Origin: JAFMPW01 sp041743085
Lineage (GTDB): Bacteria > Bacteroidota > Bacteroidia > Flavobacteriales > Flavobacteriaceae
Assembly: GCA_041743085.1 (NCBI GenBank)
Contig: JBGTNL010000038.1
Coordinates: 62,001 to 126,000, forward strand
Direction of reading: 5' to 3'
DNA length: 64,000 bases
The notes under the pieces were generated by a model, which saw only the letters and a program-made list of their open reading frames with translations, was not told the DNA's origin and ran no database searches. Every line of letters begins with the position of its first letter. The first letter of the stretch is position 1. Positions 25,582 to 34,138 of the stretch are shown here, one piece after another. A program made the translations under genes and the position numbers.

Positions 25582-26976
25582 ATGAAAACTTCACGCCGTA
25601 AATTCCTGACTTCCATCAGTATGTTAGCCGCCAGTAGCGCTATGCCCCTGTCTGGCTTTGACTTGGGTATTGAAAGCAAACTAAAAGTTACGCTGGTAGG
25701 GACCGGCATACGCGGCACCACCTTTTGGGGAAAAAGGCTGATGGAGCAATATTCGGACATCCTGGAATTTGTTGGCCTTTGCGATATAAATCCAGGACGG
25801 CTGGAATACGCTAAGAAATACATAGGGGCCTCCTGCCCTACCTTTACCGATTTCGAGAAAATGATCAATACCACTAAGCCAGACCTGGTCATAGTAACTA
25901 CAAAGGATTCAACCCATCACGAGTTCATTATAAAAGCTATGGAAATGGGTTGTGACGTGCTGACTGAAAAACCCCTTACTACAGATGAAACCAAGTGCCA
26001 GGCTATTTTAGATACTGAGAGGAAAACAAATAAAAACCTTATTGTCGGGTTTAACTACCGCTGGAGCCCTTATGCCACAAAGGTGAAAGAATTGCTTATG
26101 AATAAGGCAATAGGTAAAATAACCTCGGTCGATTTTCATTGGTACCTCAACACCTACCACGGGGCCAGCTATTTCAGAAGATGGCACGGATTAATGGAAA
26201 GCAGCGGGTCGCTATGGGTACACAAGTCCACCCATCACTTCGACCTGCTCAATTGGTGGATCAATTCAGAACCTTCGGAAGTATTTGCCTATGGAGATCT
26301 AGAATTCTATGGAAAAAACAACCCTTTCCGGGGGGATAACTGCAGAAAATGCGAGCATAAAACCAGATGTGACTTTTACTGGGATATCACGAAAGATCAA
26401 TTTCTAAAAGAGCTCTATGTAGATAACGAGAAGCACGACGGCTATATCCGGGATAACTGCCTCTTTAGAAATGAGATCGATATTTATGATAAAATGTCGG
26501 CCCAGGTCAGATATAAAAACAATGTACAACTCAATTATTCCCTCACCACCTATTCCCCTTTGGAAGGATGGCGGGCGGCCTTTAACGGAACGGAAGGAAG
26601 AATAGAAGCCTGGTCCGATATTCCCTACTACGAAAATATCGGTGTTGACCAGGCAGAGATGCATGCACGGGAGATGGATCAGTCCCGTAGGGAGGAACTG
26701 GGGCTGGAACCCATGGTGCTCCATAAACTCTGGAAAAAGCACGAAACTATTCAGGTAGGTATGGATAAAACCGGCCATGGCGGGGGCGATCAAAAACTTC
26801 AGGAAAATCTCTTTAGAAAGGATAACGCAAAAGATCCCTATGACCGGTTAGCGGGTTCCAGGGACGGAGCCATGTCCATACTGGTAGGCATTGCAGCAAG
26901 AAAAAGCATTGAAAGTGGCCAGCCCGTTAAAATAGCCGATCTAACCGATCTGGAACCCAGGACGCAACGTGGTTGA
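25582..26976 (+). CDS. Gfo/Idh/MocA family oxidoreductase with Tat signal
   Basis: A 464-residue NAD(P)-dependent sugar oxidoreductase. It begins with a twin-arginine-type signal (SRRKFLTSISMLAASS), has the Rossmann motif LVGTGIRGTTFWG (about 36-48) and the EKPLTTDE motif (about 134-141), followed by the C-terminal beta-sheet domain. A four-cysteine set C254-x2-C257-x5-C263 and C293 is the metal-site-like pattern of a known Gfo/Idh/MocA subfamily. Family members oxidise a sugar hydroxyl, often to a 3-keto sugar; the substrate is unknown. The gene stands alone, far from the DUF1080 clusters. Folded export by Tat to the periplasm is inferred. Confidence 0.85.
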   Translation: MKTSRRKFLTSISMLAASSAMPLSGFDLGIESKLKVTLVGTGIRGTTFWGKRLMEQYSDILEFVGLCDINPGRLEYAKKYIGASCPTFTDFEKMINTTKPDLVIVTTKDSTHHEFIIKAMEMGCDVLTEKPLTTDETKCQAILDTERKTNKNLIVGFNYRWSPYATKVKELLMNKAIGKITSVDFHWYLNTYHGASYFRRWHGLMESSGSLWVHKSTHHFDLLNWWINSEPSEVFAYGDLEFYGKNNPFRGDNCRKCEHKTRCDFYWDITKDQFLKELYVDNEKHDGYIRDNCLFRNEIDIYDKMSAQVRYKNNVQLNYSLTTYSPLEGWRAAFNGTEGRIEAWSDIPYYENIGVDQAEMHAREMDQSRREELGLEPMVLHKLWKKHETIQVGMDKTGHGGGDQKLQENLFRKDNAKDPYDRLAGSRDGAMSILVGIAARKSIESGQPVKIADLTDLEPRTQRG

Positions 26977-27264
26977 TCTTTCAATTAGAAAATAAGAACT
27001 TTTTTTCAGGGGAAATAAAAGATTTCTTGAAAGTTTACCCTCCTCTGGCGGGCGACTATCCCTGCCTGCAGGCTCAAGGCAAAGCCATTGGGGAATTACT
27101 TAGATTAAAGAACGCTATCTCCGAACAACCAATAAGATTTATATCTGCACTATATGGTAATGTGAGAAAACATAAGTAGCTTTACATCATATATTTACAC
27201 CTGTTTCCTTTAATAGTTAATTGCTCTTAAAAATGGTTCGCAAGGGGCTTAAATACCTAAACTT
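26977..27264. other. Intergenic stretch without a supported gene
   Basis: Contains the perfect palindrome GCCTGCAGGC (27064-27073) in a GC-rich patch resembling the CCTGCCTGC patch near 56893, which may be a short dispersed palindromic repeat. A 68-codon frame starting at a TTG (26973) has no recognisable features. Confidence 0.4.
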
Positions 27265-28485
27265 ATGAAAGAAACATTTCCAGATCGGCACAGGTTAAAA
27301 GACAAGACCAGATTGACACTCAGGGTGAGCTATTTTGCTTCCTTTTTCTCGCTCTTTTTCGGTTTCATTTGCATTTATTATCTGGGTATCAAAGAGGTTG
27401 TCCCTTATATATTTTTTTGTTTCGGTTTAGTAAACCTCGCAAATACGCTGCTATTCAGAATCCATAACAATCTCACCCTAACATACAATCTTATATCCAT
27501 TCTTGGTTTATCGAGTGCAATTGGGATAACGCTCTTCACCGGAGGTATCAACAGCCAGTTCATATTTGTTCTGGCCATTGTGGTTTTTGCGGGTTATGCC
27601 ACTACCCGTAGGTACGGCAGAATTTATTTGTATATCAGCATATTGATCATTGTCCTCATATACCTGCAGGGAAGTACAACTTTTTCCTTTACCCAAAACG
27701 TAGTGCCTCCGGAAGCGCAACGGTTTTTTAGTTTCCTAAGCGTTATTTTCTCCGTCTACCTTTTGGGCGGGGTTTTAGGCAAAAACCTGCTTAAAGCCCA
27801 TCACGACTTATATAAATCCAAGAGGCAGGTAGAACAACAGATCAAGGAGAAAGAGACGCTTCTCAAGGAAGTGCATCACCGGGTAAAGAACAACCTGCAG
27901 ACGGTTTCGAGCCTACTGAGCCTTCAATTGAGAAGTATTGAGGACGATGTTGTAAAAAATCTGATCAGGAGCAGCCAGAACCGGGTAATTTCGATGGCCA
28001 TGGTACATGAAATGCTATACATGCGCGATGATATTTCAAAGATCGAATTCAAATCATATGTACAGGAATTGAGCGAATACCTTGTAAAGTCCGTGAAAGG
28101 GACCGACAATAATATCAAGCTAGACCTGGATATTCCTGACATTCAACTTAGTATAGATACCGCAATTCCCCTGGGTCTTCTGATCAATGAGGCGATCACA
28201 AATGCCCTTAAATATGGAATCAAAGATGACGACAAGGGGGAGATCCATATCGCTTTAAAAAAGGATCGCGAAAAAGATTTTGAACTTGAGATAGGAGATA
28301 ATGGCCCCGGTTATTCGGATACCATAAACTACAAAAATACAAAATCCCTGGGTCTGAAACTGATCCATAACCTGACACGGCAACTTAAAGGCACCATAAC
28401 CAAGGATGCCTCCAAAAAAGGAACCCATTATATTATCAAATTCCGGGAGCTCGATCACCAGCCACAATTTGATTCCGTTGCTTAG
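27265..28485 (+). CDS. Membrane sensor histidine kinase (HisKA_2 type)
   Basis: A 406-residue protein. Six hydrophobic helices (about 20-180) form a membrane sensor without a large periplasmic domain. A short coiled coil leads to the HisKA_2 dimerisation domain with the phospho-acceptor in LLKEVHHRVKNNLQTVSSLL (His near residue 204), and a HATPase domain follows (NEAITNALKYG N-box near 308, GDNGPGY near 345). The family pairs with a response regulator in trans; none is adjacent. The ligand is unknown. Confidence 0.9.
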   Translation: MKETFPDRHRLKDKTRLTLRVSYFASFFSLFFGFICIYYLGIKEVVPYIFFCFGLVNLANTLLFRIHNNLTLTYNLISILGLSSAIGITLFTGGINSQFIFVLAIVVFAGYATTRRYGRIYLYISILIIVLIYLQGSTTFSFTQNVVPPEAQRFFSFLSVIFSVYLLGGVLGKNLLKAHHDLYKSKRQVEQQIKEKETLLKEVHHRVKNNLQTVSSLLSLQLRSIEDDVVKNLIRSSQNRVISMAMVHEMLYMRDDISKIEFKSYVQELSEYLVKSVKGTDNNIKLDLDIPDIQLSIDTAIPLGLLINEAITNALKYGIKDDDKGEIHIALKKDREKDFELEIGDNGPGYSDTINYKNTKSLGLKLIHNLTRQLKGTITKDASKKGTHYIIKFRELDHQPQFDSVA

Positions 28486-28609
28486 CTTTAATTATCCTTG
28501 AAAGCCGTTGCGGCATACTTCCCAGTAAATTATATTCCTTTCAAGGCTTTTGACCGAATTCGTCTTTTTATGTCTATATTTAAATTTACTAATTCCTAAT
28601 CACTGCTAA

Positions 28610-31132
28610 ATGCCGAAAAGATTGCTTATGGCGCTGTTCCTTTACAGCACGTTATGCTATTCCCAGGATTATTTTTTCAAGAAATTCCATCCCTTTGATC
28701 AAAACATACCTTCCCCCCGGAAATTCCTGGGTTATGGGATAGGCGAACATCACACGCGCCACGATCTCATTGTGGCTTATCTGGAAAAACTGGCGGAACT
28801 CTCGGACCGGGCATCCATATACCAGTATGGACAAACCCATGAGGGCAGAAAGTTGGTAATGTTTATGGTTACTACCCCGGAAAATCAGACGAATATAGAA
28901 ACCTTAAAACAAAAACATCTGGCTTTTGTGGACGCCTCACAAAATGTAACTAATTATGGGGAAGTACCGGTTTTTATCAATCTGGCTTATAATGTACACG
29001 GCAATGAGCCCTCGAGCTCGGAGGCTGGCCTCCTGACCGCTTATACTTTCACGGCTTCAGATCATCCCGAGATCCTTAAGTACCTTAAGAATGCCGTGAT
29101 CTTTATAGACCCTACCATCAATCCGGATGGTCGGGACAGACATTCCCAATGGGCCAATACCTATCAAGGCAACCCGATGGTGGCCGATCCACAAGATGCC
29201 GAGCATAACGAATATTGGCCCGGAGGGCGTACAAATCACTACTGGTTCGATCTGAACCGGGATTGGTTGCTGGGGATCAATCCCGAGAGCCGGGGGAAAC
29301 TTGCCTGGTACCACGAATGGTATCCGAATGTGGTGACCGATTTTCATGAAATGGGTTCGCAGAGTTCCTATTTCTTTGAACCTATGAAAGTCAATGGCTC
29401 TTTGGAGCCTATTATGCCAAAAGAAAATTATGGGGACCTCAACACTATGTTCGGGGATTATTTTGCAAAGGCCCTGGACAGCATCGGTTCATTTTATTTT
29501 ACCAAGGAAGTGTTTGATGGCACCTATCCCGGTTATGGTTCTTCCTACCCTGATCTCCAGGGCGGTCTGGGACTGTTATTTGAACAGGCAAGTTCCCGGG
29601 GCCACAAACAGACTACGGCGTTCGGGGAAATAACCTTTCCGTTCACTATACGTAATCAGTACACATCGAGCATCACTACGGTCAGGGCGGCAGTTGAAAA
29701 CAAAGCGTATTTGCGGAAATACCAGCAAGATTTCTTCAAAAGCGCCCTTAGCAATGCTGCGAAAGGCAAGGTAGCGGCCTATCGTTTCGGAGACCCTTAT
29801 GATCAAAACAGGAACAAGGCTTTTATTGATAAGTTGTTATTACACCAAATAGAAGTGTATAAGGCGGAGGATAATGCCTATGTTGTCCCTGCAAAACAAT
29901 TGCAATACAGAATGGTTCAGACCATGTTCGAAACCTATTCCAAATACCGGGACAGCGTGTATTACGATGCATCTGCCTGGTCCGTAGCCAACTTCTACAA
30001 TATGAAGTACACGCCATTGACAACCGCAAATTTGGGTGAAAGGATCACCTCTACCGAAAATCTGGTCCCGGTTACGCCAGTTCAAAGATCGGATTACGCC
30101 TACCTGATAGATTGGGACGATTACAATGCCCCAGCGGTACTAAATGACCTTCAGACCAAAGGTTTGGTGGCCTCATCGGCCTTTAAACCGTTCACGGCTA
30201 AAACCACAGGTGGGGAGAAAAAAATGAATTACGGCACTTTGGTGATACCGGTATCCCTGCAAAAGAAAGATCCGGAAGAAGTGTTTCACCTTGTGCGGCA
30301 TGCCCAGCAAAAATTCCAGGTACCCATACATGCAGTAAATACGGGTTACAATGCCGGAGGTATTGACCTTGGGAGCGGATATATATCCCCGTTGAAAAAA
30401 CCAAAAGCTGCCATGCTTATTGGAGAGGGGGTACGATCTTATGAGGCCGGGGAGGTTTGGCATCTGTTAGATACCCGGGTAGAGATGCCGATAACGAAGA
30501 TCCCCATGCGAAATTTTGATGAAGCCGACTTCGATAAATACAATACCCTGGTCATGGTTTCCGGCAGCTATTCTTTAACAAAGAAACAACGGGCTAAAAT
30601 AGCCGATTGGGTAAAGAAAGGAAAAACCCTGATCACCATCGGGACCGCGTCAAAATGGGCTATTGACAAAAAACTGATCAAAGAAAAATTAATTGAACCG
30701 GAAAAGGACACTACAAAAACCACCGAACACAAACCTTATGTCGATGCCAGTGATAACCTGGGAAAAGAAAGTGTAGGTGGTATAATTGTAAAGGCCGATA
30801 TAGATGTAACCCACCCCCTGGCTTTTGGTTACAGGGATCGCTCCATCCCGGTCTATAAGAATAATACGGTCTGGTTGGCGCCCACGGAAAATGCCTACGC
30901 CACAGTAGCCAAATATGCCAAGGATCCCCATATTGACGGTTTTATAACCAAAAAGAACATGGAAGAATATCTAAAACCCTCTGCTTCCCTTATAGTAAGT
31001 AAGCTTGGCAGTGGCAGGGTGATTTTATTCGCGGATAACCCTAATTTCAGGGGATCCTGGTATGGCACCAACAGGCTCTTCCTGAATGCCTTGTTTTTAT
31101 GGAATAAGATTGAAATACCGGAGCAGGAATAG
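28610..31132 (+). CDS. Secreted M14 family zinc carboxypeptidase
   Basis: An 840-residue secreted metallopeptidase. Signal peptide (residues 1-18) then the M14 catalytic domain (about 30-380): zinc ligands in VHGNEPSSSEAG (His and Glu, near 125), catalytic-site NPDGRDRHSQW, third ligand in VTDFHEMGS (near 249), and the catalytic glutamate in LLFEQASSRG (near 328). The C-terminal ~450 residues include a glutamine-amidotransferase-like or flavodoxin-like fold (VMVSGSYSLTKKQRAKIADWVKKG) and end in a beta-sandwich, as in other Bacteroidota M14 proteins. It cleaves C-terminal residues of peptides. Followed by a secreted amidohydrolase. Confidence 0.9.
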   Translation: MPKRLLMALFLYSTLCYSQDYFFKKFHPFDQNIPSPRKFLGYGIGEHHTRHDLIVAYLEKLAELSDRASIYQYGQTHEGRKLVMFMVTTPENQTNIETLKQKHLAFVDASQNVTNYGEVPVFINLAYNVHGNEPSSSEAGLLTAYTFTASDHPEILKYLKNAVIFIDPTINPDGRDRHSQWANTYQGNPMVADPQDAEHNEYWPGGRTNHYWFDLNRDWLLGINPESRGKLAWYHEWYPNVVTDFHEMGSQSSYFFEPMKVNGSLEPIMPKENYGDLNTMFGDYFAKALDSIGSFYFTKEVFDGTYPGYGSSYPDLQGGLGLLFEQASSRGHKQTTAFGEITFPFTIRNQYTSSITTVRAAVENKAYLRKYQQDFFKSALSNAAKGKVAAYRFGDPYDQNRNKAFIDKLLLHQIEVYKAEDNAYVVPAKQLQYRMVQTMFETYSKYRDSVYYDASAWSVANFYNMKYTPLTTANLGERITSTENLVPVTPVQRSDYAYLIDWDDYNAPAVLNDLQTKGLVASSAFKPFTAKTTGGEKKMNYGTLVIPVSLQKKDPEEVFHLVRHAQQKFQVPIHAVNTGYNAGGIDLGSGYISPLKKPKAAMLIGEGVRSYEAGEVWHLLDTRVEMPITKIPMRNFDEADFDKYNTLVMVSGSYSLTKKQRAKIADWVKKGKTLITIGTASKWAIDKKLIKEKLIEPEKDTTKTTEHKPYVDASDNLGKESVGGIIVKADIDVTHPLAFGYRDRSIPVYKNNTVWLAPTENAYATVAKYAKDPHIDGFITKKNMEEYLKPSASLIVSKLGSGRVILFADNPNFRGSWYGTNRLFLNALFLWNKIEIPEQE

Positions 31133-31247
31133 GTAGTTTTCAACACTTCTTGTTTCTACTTCAAAAAGTTTCAAGTTTAAGACAATCCCTTAAAATTGAC
31201 ACTTAAAACTGGAAATTTTGAATTTTGAACTTTGAACTTTGAACCTA

Positions 31248-32810
31248 ATGAAAAAAAATCCCATATTCCTTCTACTTGCAGTTTGTTTCACATGTATGGG
31301 CATCGCCCAGAGCCAGGGCGACGGCCCCTATCCCCAACTTATAATTCGCGGAATTACCCTGATAAATGGTAACGGAGCCCCGCCGCTGGGGCCAATTGAT
31401 ATTGTAGTGGAGAACAACATCATCAAAAAAATCGAGGTAGTAGGCTATCCCGGGGTAGCCATAGACGAAACTAAGCGACCCCAACTGATTGCCGGGGGTA
31501 AAGAACTGGATTGTACCGGCATGTATCTGTTGCCGGGCTTTATAGACATGCATGGGCACATAGGCGGCGAAGCGCAGGGAGTCGAGCCCGACTATGTCTT
31601 TAAACTCTGGATGGCCCACGGGGTGACAACCGTTAGGGAACCCAGCGGCCGCGGAGTTGATTTTACCATGGACCTGAAACGGAAAAGCGCTAAAAATGAG
31701 ATAATAGCCCCCCGTATCTTTGCCTACACCGGTTTCGGCCAGGGCAGTGATGAAGCTGGCGGTTCTCCCGAAATGGCGCGAACCTGGGTACAAAACAATG
31801 CTAAAAAAGGCGCCGATGGAATTAAATTCTTTGGAGCCCCTCCGGAGATCATGGCTGCTGCCCTTGACGAGAACAAAAAACTAGGCCTCCGCTCCGCTTG
31901 CCATCACGCCCAACTCAATGTTGCCAGATGGAATGTATTGCATTCCGCCAGGGCCGGACTCACCACAATGGAACACTGGTACGGCCTGCCCGAAGCGTTG
32001 TTCCAGGATAGGACGGTACAGGATTATCCGTTGGACTACAACTACAACAATGAGCAACACCGCTTTGAAGAAGCGGGGAAATTATGGCAGCAGGCTGCCG
32101 AACCCTATTCCGAACATTGGAATGCCGTAATGGACGAACTCATTGGGCTCGATTTCACCCTGGTTCCCACTCTGAACATTTATGAAGCCAGCCGCGACCT
32201 GCAACGGGCAAGGCGGGCAGAGTGGCATGAAGACTATACGCTCCCCTCATTGTGGGAGTTTTACCAGCCCAATAAGATTTCTCATGGTTCCTATTGGCAC
32301 AATTGGGGTACCGAGCAGGAAGTGGCCTGGAAGAAGAACTACAATCTATGGATGACTTTTCTCAACGAATACAAGAACAGGGGTGGCAGGATCACTACTG
32401 GCTCAGATTCCGGTTTTATCTTTCAGTTATACGGCTTTGCTTATATACGGGAAATGGAATTACTGCGCGAAACCGGGTTTCACCCCTTGGAGATCATTCG
32501 CGCAGCCACCCTGAACGGTGCCGAAGCCCTTGGAACAGCAGAAAAGCTTGGAACTGTCGCTGTTGGCAAGCTGGCCGACTTTGTTATTGTTCCCGAAAAT
32601 CCGCTGGAAAACTTCAAGGTGTTGTATGGTACCGGGGCCATAAAACTTACTGAGGAGAATAAGGTGGTCCGGGTAGGAGGCATAAAATATACGATCAAAG
32701 ACGGCATTATTTATGATGCGGCCGCACTGCTCAAAGATGTAAGGGAAATGGTTGTTGCTGAAAAACAAAAAAAGAACTATACCATAAAACAACCGGGGGT
32801 TAAGGAATAG
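31248..32810 (+). CDS. Secreted amidohydrolase family protein
   Basis: A 520-residue metal-dependent hydrolase with a signal peptide (MKKNPIFLLLAVCFTCMGIAQ). Metal ligands: GFIDMHGHIGG (HxH, near 100), a carboxylated-Lys-like GADGIKFFGAPP (near 190), SACHHAQLN (near 217), and the terminal aspartate in ITTGSDSGF (near 384). The N- and C-terminal beta-domain of imidazolonepropionase/prolidase-like amidohydrolases is present (LADFVIVPENPL). Substrate unknown; dipeptides are plausible given the M14 gene 115 bases upstream on the same strand. The ATG at 31248 is preferred to an upstream TTG because the signal peptide begins there. Confidence 0.85.
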   Translation: MKKNPIFLLLAVCFTCMGIAQSQGDGPYPQLIIRGITLINGNGAPPLGPIDIVVENNIIKKIEVVGYPGVAIDETKRPQLIAGGKELDCTGMYLLPGFIDMHGHIGGEAQGVEPDYVFKLWMAHGVTTVREPSGRGVDFTMDLKRKSAKNEIIAPRIFAYTGFGQGSDEAGGSPEMARTWVQNNAKKGADGIKFFGAPPEIMAAALDENKKLGLRSACHHAQLNVARWNVLHSARAGLTTMEHWYGLPEALFQDRTVQDYPLDYNYNNEQHRFEEAGKLWQQAAEPYSEHWNAVMDELIGLDFTLVPTLNIYEASRDLQRARRAEWHEDYTLPSLWEFYQPNKISHGSYWHNWGTEQEVAWKKNYNLWMTFLNEYKNRGGRITTGSDSGFIFQLYGFAYIREMELLRETGFHPLEIIRAATLNGAEALGTAEKLGTVAVGKLADFVIVPENPLENFKVLYGTGAIKLTEENKVVRVGGIKYTIKDGIIYDAAALLKDVREMVVAEKQKKNYTIKQPGVKE

Positions 32811-32886
32811 CCCCTATTTTCAATGGGAGGTTTCGCCAGTTGTGGGAGCAGGGGGTGGGCGGGCAAACCATTCATAGTACCAAAGC

Positions 32887-32924
32887 GATGATGTATCACC
32901 ACCTTGATGATGTATCACCACCTT
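32887..32924. repeat. Two exact tandem copies of a 19-bp unit
   Basis: GATGATGTATCACCACCTT occurs at 32887-32905 and again at 32906-32924 without a gap. It lies in non-coding sequence between the amidohydrolase stop and a minus-strand terminator, and may vary between strains. Confidence 0.9.
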
Positions 32925-32940
32925 TTTGGTTTGCTCTAAC

Positions 32941-32981
32941 AAAAAAGGCCATCACCCCGGGGTAAATTCGGGAGGACGGCC
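32941..32981 (-). terminator. Intrinsic terminator for the minus-strand micro-operon
   Basis: On the minus strand a hairpin of about 13 base pairs (GGCC arms at 32947-32950 and 32978-32981, with a few mismatches inside) is followed by a T run (complement of 32941-32946). It lies 28 bases after the stop of the 38-residue gene. Confidence 0.7.
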
Positions 32982-33008
32982 AAGGGTACTATTCTAAAAA
33001 TCAATTGC

Positions 33009-33125
33009 TTAATGATGTTGTTTCTCCCAAACTTTGATAGGGCGTAAAATACCTTTTGTTTTAGGAAAAACTAAGAGGTAACTCAAGCCTAACACAACTG
33101 GCAACACGAGTGCAAATAAAATCAT
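33009..33125 (-). CDS. 38-residue membrane peptide
   Basis: ATG at 33125 to TAA at 33009 gives 38 residues: a hydrophobic helix (ILFALVLPVVLGLSYLLVF) and a basic amphipathic tail (PKTKGILRPIKVWEKQHH). It is 58 bases downstream of a small secreted-protein gene on the same strand, and a good terminator starts 28 bases after its stop, which supports translation of this short frame. No family is recognised. It could be a membrane-anchored partner or a small toxin-like or regulatory peptide; nothing in the sequence decides between these. Confidence 0.6.
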   Translation of the reverse strand: MILFALVLPVVLGLSYLLVFPKTKGILRPIKVWEKQHH

Positions 33126-33183
33126 AGTTCTTAGGTTTAAAGACAACGTATTTACACGATGTCGCGTTCAATTGGGGCAACTT

Positions 33184-33441
33184 TTAAGCTAATTTGGCTT
33201 TATTTCTTTTTGTGGTAAAAGCAAGTGCTTTCTTTACTCTTGCATTTTTGAATTTGTATAGGCGCGCAACAGCGTTTTCTTTTGTTGGCGTAATTTTGTT
33301 ATAAGCGATAACAACATCAGTGCTGCTATCCAGAACAATACCCATTTGAAGAACTTCCACTTTAACATCTGCAGGTGTGTTTTGTGCAAGAGCAACCGCT
33401 CCGAAAATTAGCACTAGGATTAAGGTGATTATAGCTTTCAT
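33184..33441 (-). CDS. Small secreted protein, paralogue broken elsewhere in window
   Basis: An 85-residue protein with a clear signal peptide (MKAIITLILVLIFGAVALAQ). The mature part ends in a basic segment (VARLYKFKNARVKKALAF and TKRNKAKLA). A second, frameshifted copy lies at 38170-38428: over the last 28 residues 20 are identical. No domain is recognised. It forms a two-gene unit with the 38-residue membrane peptide. The long AT-rich region upstream (33442-34138) could hold its promoter and an inverted repeat CATCG...CGATG near 33513-33531. Confidence 0.65.
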   Translation of the reverse strand: MKAIITLILVLIFGAVALAQNTPADVKVEVLQMGIVLDSSTDVVIAYNKITPTKENAVARLYKFKNARVKKALAFTTKRNKAKLA

Positions 33442-34138
33442 GTTGTTGCGATTTGGTTACACTAATTTAACGCCAATGACGTATTACAAAAGCCTGTAAA
33501 TCGCTGAAAACCATCGATTTCTCGGCGATGGGAAAAAATCAGGACAAAGTGTAAAAAACCCTCGGCAAACGGAAATGCATCGGTTTTCACCTCACCGAAA
33601 AAGAATGTTTTTTATCGGGGGTTTTGAGGTTTGCCCAGCTCGTAATTTGTAAGATCTGGGGGTTATTCAGTATAATTACTTTAAATATTGTAGGGGAATT
33701 AGACTTTTTTAACAGCTTTATAGGACTCGCCCCGGAATTATTTTCTAATGCCTTTTTATATCAAACAGGGGAAATGTAAGTATCTGCCCTATGTCACCCA
33801 GGAAAAAGAAACGTTAAGACTAAACCATTATGGATTGAAAATCCATGCCTGTCCGTCCTATGGCGGAGGTTTTGAAAAAGCTCCACGCTTATCCAAAGGG
33901 GGTGGCTTTCGCCTAAAAAAGACGAGAGCCAAGGAGTTTGATGGGAAGCCAAAATTTTACCTAAACTATTTGTGGGTACGTGTAGGTCTCGCCTAATGGA
34001 AGAATTTCATAGGTTGCATTTTATCAACCCCATTATTTCATCTATTTTTTAACTTTGAACTTTGAAAAGTCAAAGTACCGGTAATCCCGCAAGGTGGCGA
34101 GCGTAAGCAGACTGTTTACTTTTCTGGGTCTACCGATC
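33442..34138. other. Long intergenic region with inverted repeats, no convincing gene
   Basis: Contains the inverted pair CATCG/CGATG (33513-33531) and AT-rich DNA. A plus-strand 82-codon frame (33748-33996) overlaps a GC-rich stretch (CCTGTCCGTCCTATGGCGG, 33849-33867) typical of repetitive palindromes and is not accepted as a gene. Near 34050-34066 a tandem TTTGAAC-type repeat occurs, as at 31207-31240. Confidence 0.45.

Noticed and set aside
26973..27179. A 68-codon frame beginning with TTG that overlaps the stop of the oxidoreductase
   Set aside because: Weak start, no recognisable features, and part of it comes from the GCCTGCAGGC palindrome patch.
33748..33996. An 82-codon open frame in the long gap before the YbbP-like permease
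   Set aside because: No domain, signal or start context; it crosses a GC-rich repetitive-palindrome-like patch and lies in AT-rich non-coding DNA.
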